Assembly: GCA_937944885.1 (NCBI GenBank)
Contig: CALFBB010000025.1
Location: 96,976 to 160,975 of the forward strand
Direction: 5' to 3'
Origin: an uncultured cyanobacterium
GTDB taxonomy: Bacteria > Cyanobacteriota > Cyanobacteriia > Thermostichales > Thermostichaceae
DNA length: 64,000 nt
Shown piece after piece: positions 54,747-62,195 of this stretch. Under the pieces are notes generated by a model. The model was not told the origin of the DNA and did no database searches. It was given only the letters and a program-made list of their open reading frames with translations. Every line of letters begins with the position of its first letter. Position 1 is the first letter of the stretch. The position numbers were made by a program, and so were the translations under genes.

Positions 54747-55385
54747 CCTGGTTGTGTCTCCAGTGAAAAACATCCACTCCTCATCGTGCCACCCTTCTGC
54801 CCCGGATTAAGCACAATTCTGAGGGGAAATAGGCAAATCTTCCTGTTTTTTTTCGAAGCACCCCTGCACCCCCTGCCGAGCAACGGTTCTAGCCTGTGCC
54901 CGCTGAGCGAAAATCCCCACCCTGACCAAACCCCATGACCCTCAACCAGGCAACGGAGTGTCGAAACCAAACTGAGCTGCAGTGGATTGAGCAGCCTCTC
55001 CACCCTCAAAGCCAAGATCCGGCCTCAAGGGTCAAACTCCCCCAGATACCCCTATCCTCAGTGGAGCAATTTCTCCAAGACACCACCGATTGAGGGTGAA
55101 GAACAAGCAACCTCTGAACGCACCTGGATACAGAAACCGGATACAGAAACCGATTTCTCAGGCTTTTCTCTCCCACCCACCAGAAAAAACAGCCACACTT
55201 GTCAAACGGGGGCGATCTGCTTGTATGATTTACGAGGTGACCAGAGCAACCGCTGACACAAGCGCCTATGCGTCTCCCCATCGATTGGCTACCCTCTACA
55301 GCCTTTAGTTGCCTTAGAGAAGCTGATCGGGTAAGTTAAGGGAAGTGTTCAGCCGAACCCTACTTTTTGGTAAAGAGGAGAAAAA
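54747..55385. other. Spacer between petF and the lipoprotein gene
   Basis: About 640 nt divergent spacer. A forward frame, ATG 54935 to TGA 55091-55093 (52 codons: MTLNQATECRNQTELQWIEQ, ending SVEQFLQDTTD), has protein-like composition but no clear ribosome-binding site. GGATACAGAAACC is tandemly repeated at 55126-55138 and 55139-55151. The stretch just before 55386 carries AGAGGAG 7 nt before the ATG, a strong Shine-Dalgarno for the next gene. Confidence 0.4.
54935..55093 (+). CDS. Possible small protein, unrecognised
   Basis: A 52-residue frame with glutamine-, proline- and leucine-rich composition. No family, signal peptide or TM helix. No ribosome-binding site is obvious, so this is a weak call that rests only on composition and on an otherwise empty 640-nt spacer. 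Confidence 0.22.
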   Translation: MTLNQATECRNQTELQWIEQPLHPQSQDPASRVKLPQIPLSSVEQFLQDTTD

Positions 55386-57146
55386 ATGAACGGAAAATCT
55401 TATAAGTGGCTGATGAAGTCACTTGGCTCTCTGTCTCTTGCGTCTGCAGTGGTGCTGCTGCCGATGATTTTGGCTGGTTGCGGTGAAGATAGTTCTTCGA
55501 GCACCGTACCCCTGCCGCCTCCCCCACCCCCGGCTCCGCCGCCAGCTCCGCCAGCTCCGCCAGCTCCGCCCCCAACTCCGGCTCCTACGCCCACGCCGAC
55601 AGGCAGCGTTATCTCCATTTCACCTGCCGACGGCACCACCAACGTTGCTACCACCACCTCTATCGTCATTCGCTTTAGTGAGCCGGTTCGGGAAGCACCT
55701 TTCACCAACGCTCTGCGCATTGAGTCCGTGGCGCCTCAGCAGGGTACTGTTCCCAGCCGTACACTCGAATTCAACAGCGATAGAACCCAGGTTACTGTTA
55801 CCTTTGCTACTCCGCTGACCAACGATGCGGTTTACCGGGTTACCGTTAGAAGCGATGTACCGGATCTGTTTGCCTCGGGCCGCCGCCTAGCGGGAGACTT
55901 TGTTGCCACCTTTACGACCGGTAATGTGGCTGCTCCTGGTGGTCCGGTTTCTGTACTGCCCACCCAGTTGGCAGCGGTGACCCGCAATGGTCAGGTCTTC
56001 TCCAACCCGAATGTGATTCCGGTGGGCTTTGGTATCCGTCGTGCCGGTGTAGCCGAAAACCTGCCTGTGGGTGTCTACACCGACTACCGTGCGGTGTTGT
56101 CCTTCCCGATTCCTGCCTCTATCCCGTCCAACGCAGTGGTGCAAACTGCCCGGCTGACTCTGGTGCAGCTGCCCTCCAACGATAGTGCCACCATCTCAGG
56201 CTTTGGGGATGTTGGCCGTGGTTTCTTCTTCCTGGATCCAACGCCGCACAATGTTCCTGCCAACAACGTGGTCTTCCAGGAAGTGACCCTAGGCTCTGCC
56301 AACAATGTCATCTCTAACGATTTCTTTGCGCCGGCTTCCACTCCCAGCTTCATTGCCTTGAGCATTAACGGCAACGTCTTGGGTGGAGATGTCTCTGCCG
56401 GTCCTCGGACTGCGGATGTAGTGCAGGGTGTACAGCGGGCGGTCTCTGGCAGCCGCTTCTACCAGGTGCGTCTACAATGCGCCCGGGAAGTTTGGAATAA
56501 CCAAGCGACAGCTGCTTTCCCAACTGCTTTCCCAACTGTGGTTGTATCTGCTTCACAATCCGTTAGCGGTACAGGAGCAGCTACGGTGCTGGGTACTGTT
56601 GCTAATGTTGCCTTTGCCGTGACTGGATCGGCGGCGGCCATTGGTAACACCACTTATCAAGTTAATACCACTAACCCAGCTACTGTTACTGTTACCATCC
56701 TGGGTCCTTCGGCGAATGTTACTGCCAGCTTTGCAGTGGGCACTGAGACTTTCAGTGCAGTTATGCCAACGACTGCTACAACAGTTACCCAGTCTCTCTT
56801 CAACCTTGCTGGTCTGGGTATTGGTGCTAGCTTCTCCATTACAGGTCCTTCCGCTCCTGCAGCAAATGCTAGTGCCTCAGCTACACTTCAAGCTGGCCCG
56901 GTTAATCTCACCCTGGTCACTCCCAATCAGACCTTTAGCTACACTGCTAACCTGACTGCGTCCCAGGTTCTCACCAGCTCTGCTGCCGGTACTCCTGCTA
57001 ATTCTGCTGGTCTGGAGATTAGCCAAGGTGGCAACGGTACCTGCCGTGCTGAGTTTGACAAGGAGCCTGCCACCGGCACCGGTACTCAGCCGATCACCAC
57101 GGCGCGTGGGCCACGTCTAGACATTACCTTCACCATCCCTCGCTAA
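55386..57146 (+). CDS. Surface lipoprotein with polyproline linker and SbsA-type Ig domain
   Basis: A 586-residue protein. The signal peptide ends in the lipobox LAGC (Cys ~32), so it should be a lipoprotein. Residues ~40-72 are a proline/alanine/threonine stretch (repeated PAPP units) likely spanning the cell wall. Residues ~73-185 resemble a SbsA/Big_5 Ig-like domain (ISPADGTTNVATTTSIVIRFSEPV ... VTFATPLTNDAVYRVTVRSD). A jellyroll-like part follows (~200-360), then an Ala/Thr/Val-rich beta region and a C-terminal part with two cysteines. A strong ribosome-binding site precedes it and a good terminator follows. Composition rich in Ser, Thr and Asn suggests glycosylation; the OGT-type gene lies just downstream. 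Confidence 0.82.
   Translation: MNGKSYKWLMKSLGSLSLASAVVLLPMILAGCGEDSSSSTVPLPPPPPPAPPPAPPAPPAPPPTPAPTPTPTGSVISISPADGTTNVATTTSIVIRFSEPVREAPFTNALRIESVAPQQGTVPSRTLEFNSDRTQVTVTFATPLTNDAVYRVTVRSDVPDLFASGRRLAGDFVATFTTGNVAAPGGPVSVLPTQLAAVTRNGQVFSNPNVIPVGFGIRRAGVAENLPVGVYTDYRAVLSFPIPASIPSNAVVQTARLTLVQLPSNDSATISGFGDVGRGFFFLDPTPHNVPANNVVFQEVTLGSANNVISNDFFAPASTPSFIALSINGNVLGGDVSAGPRTADVVQGVQRAVSGSRFYQVRLQCAREVWNNQATAAFPTAFPTVVVSASQSVSGTGAATVLGTVANVAFAVTGSAAAIGNTTYQVNTTNPATVTVTILGPSANVTASFAVGTETFSAVMPTTATTVTQSLFNLAGLGIGASFSITGPSAPAANASASATLQAGPVNLTLVTPNQTFSYTANLTASQVLTSSAAGTPANSAGLEISQGGNGTCRAEFDKEPATGTGTQPITTARGPRLDITFTIPR
56512..56535. repeat. Tandem 12-nt duplication inside the lipoprotein gene
   Basis: CTGCTTTCCCAA at 56512-56523 and 56524-56535 encodes a repeated AFPT, in frame. 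It shows the same duplication process acting within a coding region. Confidence 0.85.
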
Positions 57147-57184
57147 GAGGCTGCTTCAGGAAGGTAGTGCTACTTTCTCTATGG

Positions 57185-57219
57185 GCGGGTTCTGAGCTAT
57201 CAGGCCCGCTTTTTCTTTT
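57185..57219 (+). terminator. Intrinsic terminator after the lipoprotein gene
   Basis: GCGGG-tt-CTGA-gcta-TCAG-g-CCCGC forms a long interrupted stem followed by TTTTTCTTTT. It lies ~40 nt after the stop codon and is the clearest terminator in the window. Confidence 0.85.
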
Positions 57220-57278
57220 GGCTTACTTATACAGCCGGGATCCTGACAAGGCAGAGTCAGTTTGGGGATACCTCCCGG

Positions 57279-57284
57279 TATAAT
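57279..57284 (+). promoter_or_regulatory. Probable -10 box of the OGT-type gene
   Basis: A perfect TATAAT lies 26 nt before the GTG start codon. No good -35 hexamer is seen at 16-18 nt upstream. Transcription would begin about 57291, leaving a ~20-nt leader. Confidence 0.5.
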
Positions 57285-57310
57285 GAGGCTCTAGAGGTTT
57301 TTGGGGACCT

Positions 57311-60139
57311 GTGACAGCCGATACTCTTGGAGCAATTTTGCAAGCAGCAACCCGGTGGCATCAAGCCGGGGAGTGGCAGCAGGCGGAGGCTGCCTACCGT
57401 CAGCTGGTTAGCCTACAGCCGCAGCACCCTGAGGCGCTGCACCTTTTAGGTGTTCTCTACTACCAAACCGGCCGTTTCCAGGAAGCGTTGACGGCCATTT
57501 CTGAGGCTATCCAACTCAATCCACAGCAGCCGGCTTTCCACAGCAACCTAGGCGCGGTCTATCAAGCGCTCGGTCAGCAGCAGGAGGCAATTGCTCACTA
57601 TACCCAGGCGGTGGCGCTGCAACCGGATTATTTCCAAGCTTTGTTTAACCTGGGCTTTTGTTACCTTCAGCTGGGTCAACCTGAGCCAGCAGAGCATTAT
57701 TACCGGCAAGCCCTTGCCCTTCATCCTCAGGATACGCAGATTCTCAGTGATCTGGCTCATATCTATGCCCAGCGGGGGTGGACCTCAACCGCAGTGGAGC
57801 ACCTGGAGCAGGCTCTGCAACTGGAGTTTACCTGGGAGCGGGCCTGCCGGCTGGCGGAGCTTTATCGGGAAGCGAGGCAATTGGAGGCGGCCATTGCTCT
57901 CTATCGGCAGTTGCTGAGCAGCAACCCCGGGCCGGCAGAGGCCGCCACTCTCTACAACGGCCTGGGCCTGACCCTAGCCGAGCAAGGCAAGCCAGAAGAG
58001 GCTGTAGCTGCCTTTCGGGAGGCGGTGGCCCTCAACCCCCAGCTGGTGGAAGCCCATGTTAACTTGGGTACTGCCCTCCTGGAGCAAGAACAGGTGACGG
58101 CGGCCATAGAAGCCTACCAAACTGCTTTGGCCCTGCAACCGGATCGCCCCCGCACCTATTTCAATTTGGCCACGGCCTTCCACCGGTTAAACCAGGTTGA
58201 CCGTGCCCTTGATTACTACCACGTGGCCATTGGTTTACACCCTAGCTATGCCGAGGCTCACTACGGTCTGGCAAGGTTCCTAGCAGATCGGACGCTGCGC
58301 AAAACCTTTCCTGCCGGTGCTCAGGATGCCATGTCCCATCTGATGCGAGCGCTGGGCTGGCGCAAAGACTATGCCGAGGCCTACTTTCAGCTGGGCTGCC
58401 TGTTGCTGGATCAGCTGCAGTTTAAGCAAGCTATCTCTCTGTTCGAGGCGGCCCTGGAGCACAAGCCAGACTATGCCTTGGCCTACAACAACATGGGCCT
58501 GGCCTACCGCTACCTGAGGGAACCAGAAAAGGAGGAAATACAGTATCGTCAGGCGCTGGTGCATGATCCCCAGCTTGGAGAAGCTTACAGTAACTTGGGC
58601 CTGATGCTGCAAGCTCAGCGTCGCCATGCGGAAGCAGTACCGGTTTTGCAGGAGGCCATCCGCCTCAAGCCAGACTTTGTAGAAGCGCACCAGGCACTGG
58701 GTTCGGCTTACAAAGAGTTAAACCGCCTGGCCGAGTCCCTAGAGTGTTTTCAGAAGGCTCTGGAGATTAAACCGGAGGATCCGGCTACCCATGCCGGCAT
58801 GGCCGGTACATTCCTGCAGCAGTGCCGGCATGAGGAGGCCATTCAGGCTTACCGCAAATCGGCCAAGCTGGCACCGGGAGTGATTGCCTTCCATGGCAAC
58901 ATCCTCATGGGCCTGCACTATGCCCCTGATTTTGACCCAGAGGAAACTTACCGCGAACACAAAAAATGGGGGGATGCCTACCAAGCTTCGGTGGCCCAGT
59001 ACCGCCGCCCCTACCACCGCGACCGGGAGATGAACCGCCGCCTCAACATTGGCTATATCTCCGGTGACTTTAAGTTGCACTCGGTTAGCCTATTTTTTGA
59101 GCATGTGTATAACCACCACGATCACGAAAAGTTTAAGATCCACTGCTACTCGAATGGGCCAATCAGCGATGTCGTGACGGAGCGGATGCGGGAGAAAGCC
59201 GATGTTTGGCGGGATATTTCCAAGGTCTATTCGGATGTGGATGTCGCTGCTTTAGTCCACGAAGATAAAATTGATATTCTTGTGGATCTGGCCGGGCATA
59301 CTGCCTACAACCGCCTGGGTGTTTTGGCCCTCAAGCCCGCTCCCATTCAAGTTACCTACTTGGGCTATCCAGACACCACAGGCCTCAGTTTGGTGGATTA
59401 TCGCATCACGGATGCCTATGCCGATCCACCTGGAAAGACGGAGCAGTACCACACCGAAAAGCTGATCCGGCTACCCAAGAGCTTCCTCTGCTACAACCCG
59501 ATTGATGCTTTTCCGCCGGTTTCGGAGCTACCAGCCCTCGGTAGTGGTGTGGTTACTTTTGGCTGCTGCAACAACCCCACCAAAATTACCCCCAATGTTG
59601 TGGAGGTGTGGTCGCAAATCCTGAAAAGACTACCCCAGTCACGGCTGCTCCTTAAAAATGCACGTTACACCGACAGTAGCGTTTGCGAGATCTTTTGGAG
59701 CCGCTTTGAGAAATACGGTGTGGAGCGGGAGCAAGTATTGCTGGTAGGGGAGCAGCAAGGCATACTGGAGCACTTCCAGATTTACAGCCAAATCGATATT
59801 GGCCTAGATCCTTTCCCCTACAACGGCACCACCACCACCTGTGAAACCCTGTGGGGAGGGGTACCGGTGGTGGTTTTGGCAGGGAACGCCCATGTTTGCC
59901 GCGTTGGGGTTTCTATCCTGACCAATGTAGGGCTGCCGGAGCTGATCGGCCAAACCCCCGAGGAGTACATAGAAATAGCTGTGCGCCTGGCTCAGGATCT
60001 CCCCCGTCTGCGGGAGCTGCGCCACAATCTCCGCTCCCTGATGCAGGAATCGCCGCTGCGGGATGCCAAAACCCATGCTCGTGCCCTGGAGCGGGCCTAC
60101 CGGCAAATGTGGAAAAACCTGGTCCTCAGCGGTTACTAG
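57311..60139 (+). CDS. TPR protein O-GlcNAc transferase-like glycosyltransferase (GT41)
   Basis: A 942-residue protein from GTG 57311. The first ~550 residues are ~15 TPRs (e.g. EALHLLGVLYYQTGRFQEALTAISEAIQLNPQQ). Residues ~575-935 form the SPINDLY/OGT catalytic region: NIGYISGDFKLHSVSLFFEHVYNHHD, ILVDLAGHTAYNRLGVLALKPAPIQVTYLGYPDTTG, VVTFGCCNNPTKITPNVVEVWSQILKRLPQSRLLLKNA and GLDPFPYNGTTTTCETLWGGVPVVVL, all hallmarks of GT41. Such enzymes O-glycosylate Ser/Thr of proteins. The gene overlaps the convergent glycosyltransferase gene by 14 nt. The target cannot be read, but the Ser/Thr-rich lipoprotein upstream is a candidate. Confidence 0.9.
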   Translation: MTADTLGAILQAATRWHQAGEWQQAEAAYRQLVSLQPQHPEALHLLGVLYYQTGRFQEALTAISEAIQLNPQQPAFHSNLGAVYQALGQQQEAIAHYTQAVALQPDYFQALFNLGFCYLQLGQPEPAEHYYRQALALHPQDTQILSDLAHIYAQRGWTSTAVEHLEQALQLEFTWERACRLAELYREARQLEAAIALYRQLLSSNPGPAEAATLYNGLGLTLAEQGKPEEAVAAFREAVALNPQLVEAHVNLGTALLEQEQVTAAIEAYQTALALQPDRPRTYFNLATAFHRLNQVDRALDYYHVAIGLHPSYAEAHYGLARFLADRTLRKTFPAGAQDAMSHLMRALGWRKDYAEAYFQLGCLLLDQLQFKQAISLFEAALEHKPDYALAYNNMGLAYRYLREPEKEEIQYRQALVHDPQLGEAYSNLGLMLQAQRRHAEAVPVLQEAIRLKPDFVEAHQALGSAYKELNRLAESLECFQKALEIKPEDPATHAGMAGTFLQQCRHEEAIQAYRKSAKLAPGVIAFHGNILMGLHYAPDFDPEETYREHKKWGDAYQASVAQYRRPYHRDREMNRRLNIGYISGDFKLHSVSLFFEHVYNHHDHEKFKIHCYSNGPISDVVTERMREKADVWRDISKVYSDVDVAALVHEDKIDILVDLAGHTAYNRLGVLALKPAPIQVTYLGYPDTTGLSLVDYRITDAYADPPGKTEQYHTEKLIRLPKSFLCYNPIDAFPPVSELPALGSGVVTFGCCNNPTKITPNVVEVWSQILKRLPQSRLLLKNARYTDSSVCEIFWSRFEKYGVEREQVLLVGEQQGILEHFQIYSQIDIGLDPFPYNGTTTTCETLWGGVPVVVLAGNAHVCRVGVSILTNVGLPELIGQTPEEYIEIAVRLAQDLPRLRELRHNLRSLMQESPLRDAKTHARALERAYRQMWKNLVLSGY

Positions 60140-61280
60140 GCTCAACTTGCCGATGGGAATCTCTGTTGGAGCTGGTTTCAGCTTTAATCTGGGGGGCCAC
60201 CTGCTCAAATACTTGCCATACCTTCTGGGCTACAGCTGCCCAGCTCAGTTCCTTGGCCTGCTCCATGCCCTTGGCAATCAGGGGGGAACGCACCGGGTAG
60301 CTCTGGATACGCTGCAAAGCTTCCGCTAACTGCCCAACCGAGCCTTCGCAGAGCAAAAAGGCAGCCTCAGAGTCCTGCCTAGACTCGGAGTTCAACGGCT
60401 CCTCTCGATAGCTAATCACTGGGCAACCGCAGGCCATCGCCTCCAGAGGGCTGGTTTTGCGAAAGGTGGAATGGGTAACCAGCGCCAAGGCCGAAGAGTA
60501 GGCACAGGCCAGCTCCGGGTTATTCAGGCTCAGGTAGCGGATCCCTTTGGCTTGGGGCAGCTGCCACTTGGCCGGATCCACCGCCAGAGAGCTAGGGAAG
60601 GCAAATACCAACTCCGTGCGGGAGAGCTTCTCCCCTTGCAAGAGTTCCCACGCTTGGCTCAGGGCTTGAATACCCCGGTAATCTGCCAGATCCTCAGACA
60701 GAGCGGCCAAGAAAAAGGGACGAGTTAACTCATACTTACGGCGAAACTCTGCTATGGCCTCTGGTGCAGCCGGCTTGGCCCACCCCTCTATGGCCGGGTA
60801 GATCAGGGAGATATTCTCTCTAGAAATGCCAGGATAAAAGACTCGAAACTCAGACAGAACTTGATCAGAGAAACAGATGTAATGGGAAGCATTAAGAATG
60901 GCATTTTTCTTCTCAATATACTCAGATTCAAATTGACTGCCTACTTTTTCTGCCTCTAAGTCGTAGAGCAAGACAAGAGAGGGGGTTGTCAGCACCGTTG
61001 TATATCCGGTTGAAATAAACAGATCTGCCTTCAGCTGATCACAGGCAGATTGCAACCCTGCCCGATCATTCTCAGCATTCTGGAAAGAAAAAAGAGGTAT
61101 CTCCGAGAAAAAAGTACCTGGGGGCATCCAGGCTTGCCCACGAGTCAAAACAACAAACTCAGTTGCCCTCTTGGCAGCAACCCATTCTGCGATCAGATTC
61201 AGCCACAACTGTGACTGATCCATCTCCTGAGAACGAAAATACCCCTCCACTTGCCAGATCACACCATCAATTACAATCAT
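60126..61280 (-). CDS. GT-B glycosyltransferase (GT4-like)
   Basis: A 384-residue cytoplasmic protein of the GT-B fold: N-terminal Rossmann part (MIVIDGVIWQVEGYFRSQEMDQSQLWLNLIAEW ... LFISTGYTTV), a linker at SENIS-type YPAIEGWAKP, and a C-terminal UDP/GDP-sugar site with TSPLEAMACGCPVISY (the GT4 E-x7-E-like region). It begins a minus-strand gene group upstream of two FkbM methyltransferase genes and overlaps the OGT-type gene tail. Likely adds a sugar in surface-glycan or protein-glycan assembly. Confidence 0.85.
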   Translation of the reverse strand: MIVIDGVIWQVEGYFRSQEMDQSQLWLNLIAEWVAAKRATEFVVLTRGQAWMPPGTFFSEIPLFSFQNAENDRAGLQSACDQLKADLFISTGYTTVLTTPSLVLLYDLEAEKVGSQFESEYIEKKNAILNASHYICFSDQVLSEFRVFYPGISRENISLIYPAIEGWAKPAAPEAIAEFRRKYELTRPFFLAALSEDLADYRGIQALSQAWELLQGEKLSRTELVFAFPSSLAVDPAKWQLPQAKGIRYLSLNNPELACAYSSALALVTHSTFRKTSPLEAMACGCPVISYREEPLNSESRQDSEAAFLLCEGSVGQLAEALQRIQSYPVRSPLIAKGMEQAKELSWAAVAQKVWQVFEQVAPQIKAETSSNRDSHRQVEPSNR

Positions 61281-61292
61281 GAGAAACTCTCC

Positions 61293-62159
61293 TTACGCGC
61301 CTAGGGCAGCAAACATCTTGGCTAAATAAAAATCCTTGAAGCGCGTTTGCATCAGCTGATCGTGAACACCCAGAATAAAGGCAGTTAGGTCGTAGGATAA
61401 AAACACTTCGTGCAGAATAACGGCCATAGCCAAGCGCTGCCGCGGTGTAAGACGATCCAGGTGCATAAAGTTCTTAACATACACGTAATCACACCAAAGC
61501 ACCTGAGTGTAAGGACGGTAAGAGCGAGCAGAAAAAGGTTTGAGACAGGCACCAAAATTGGAGGTCATGCCATGGAGCCAAAAGCCATGCTCGCGGAGGG
61601 CCATATCCACATCACTGAAAAGAGGTTGATTCTTGTAAAGCGGGATATACTCCACCTCCGTCTGGATAACCGTCACATTTTTGAGGGTTTGGGTGCCACC
61701 CTGAACCACATTCAGCTCTGCCCCCTGAACATCCATTTTCAGAAAATCAACTTCCCCCAGTTCAGGAATATCATCCAGGCGAGTGGTCTGCACTTCCTCA
61801 ACTTGCTTCACTTGACAGACTTCCGAGAGCCCTTCAAAGTGCTTTAGGATCCCTTCATCAGGTTCGTACAAGGAGGAAGTGTAGCCAGCATTTGTTAGGT
61901 AAAACTTTCTTGGGGAGCCATCACCGATAAAGTAAGGGAAGTAGGTTTCCCTAACTCGATCCGCACGGGGAGCCTCTGCTAGAGCCTTGGCATTTAACTT
62001 TTCGCATTCTTCCTTTTGTGGCTCAAAGCCAATGACTTGAGCATGCCCATCTTTAACAAGTTTATCAAAGTTATTTGGACCCAAAAACATAGCCCCAACA
62101 TCAACAATTCTGATCAAGGGCATATCTTTGCCAAGAATTTCGCTGATAGGGAAAGACAT
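61293..62159 (-). CDS. FkbM-family methyltransferase
   Basis: A 288-residue SAM-dependent methyltransferase. SAM site motif I is IRIVDVGAMFLGPNNF, the acidic ribose-binding residue follows in QVIGFEPQKEECEKL, motif IV is VDFLKMDVQGAELNVVQGG. The C-terminal ~90 residues are an extension absent from short FkbM proteins. FkbM enzymes O-methylate sugars or polyketides. It ends 13 nt before the glycosyltransferase gene and follows the larger FkbM gene by 37 nt on the same strand, so the three are probably one operon. Confidence 0.87.
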   Translation of the reverse strand: MSFPISEILGKDMPLIRIVDVGAMFLGPNNFDKLVKDGHAQVIGFEPQKEECEKLNAKALAEAPRADRVRETYFPYFIGDGSPRKFYLTNAGYTSSLYEPDEGILKHFEGLSEVCQVKQVEEVQTTRLDDIPELGEVDFLKMDVQGAELNVVQGGTQTLKNVTVIQTEVEYIPLYKNQPLFSDVDMALREHGFWLHGMTSNFGACLKPFSARSYRPYTQVLWCDYVYVKNFMHLDRLTPRQRLAMAVILHEVFLSYDLTAFILGVHDQLMQTRFKDFYLAKMFAALGA

Positions 62160-62195
62160 TATCTCAACTCCAAAATGATGACAACAATAAAGGGC

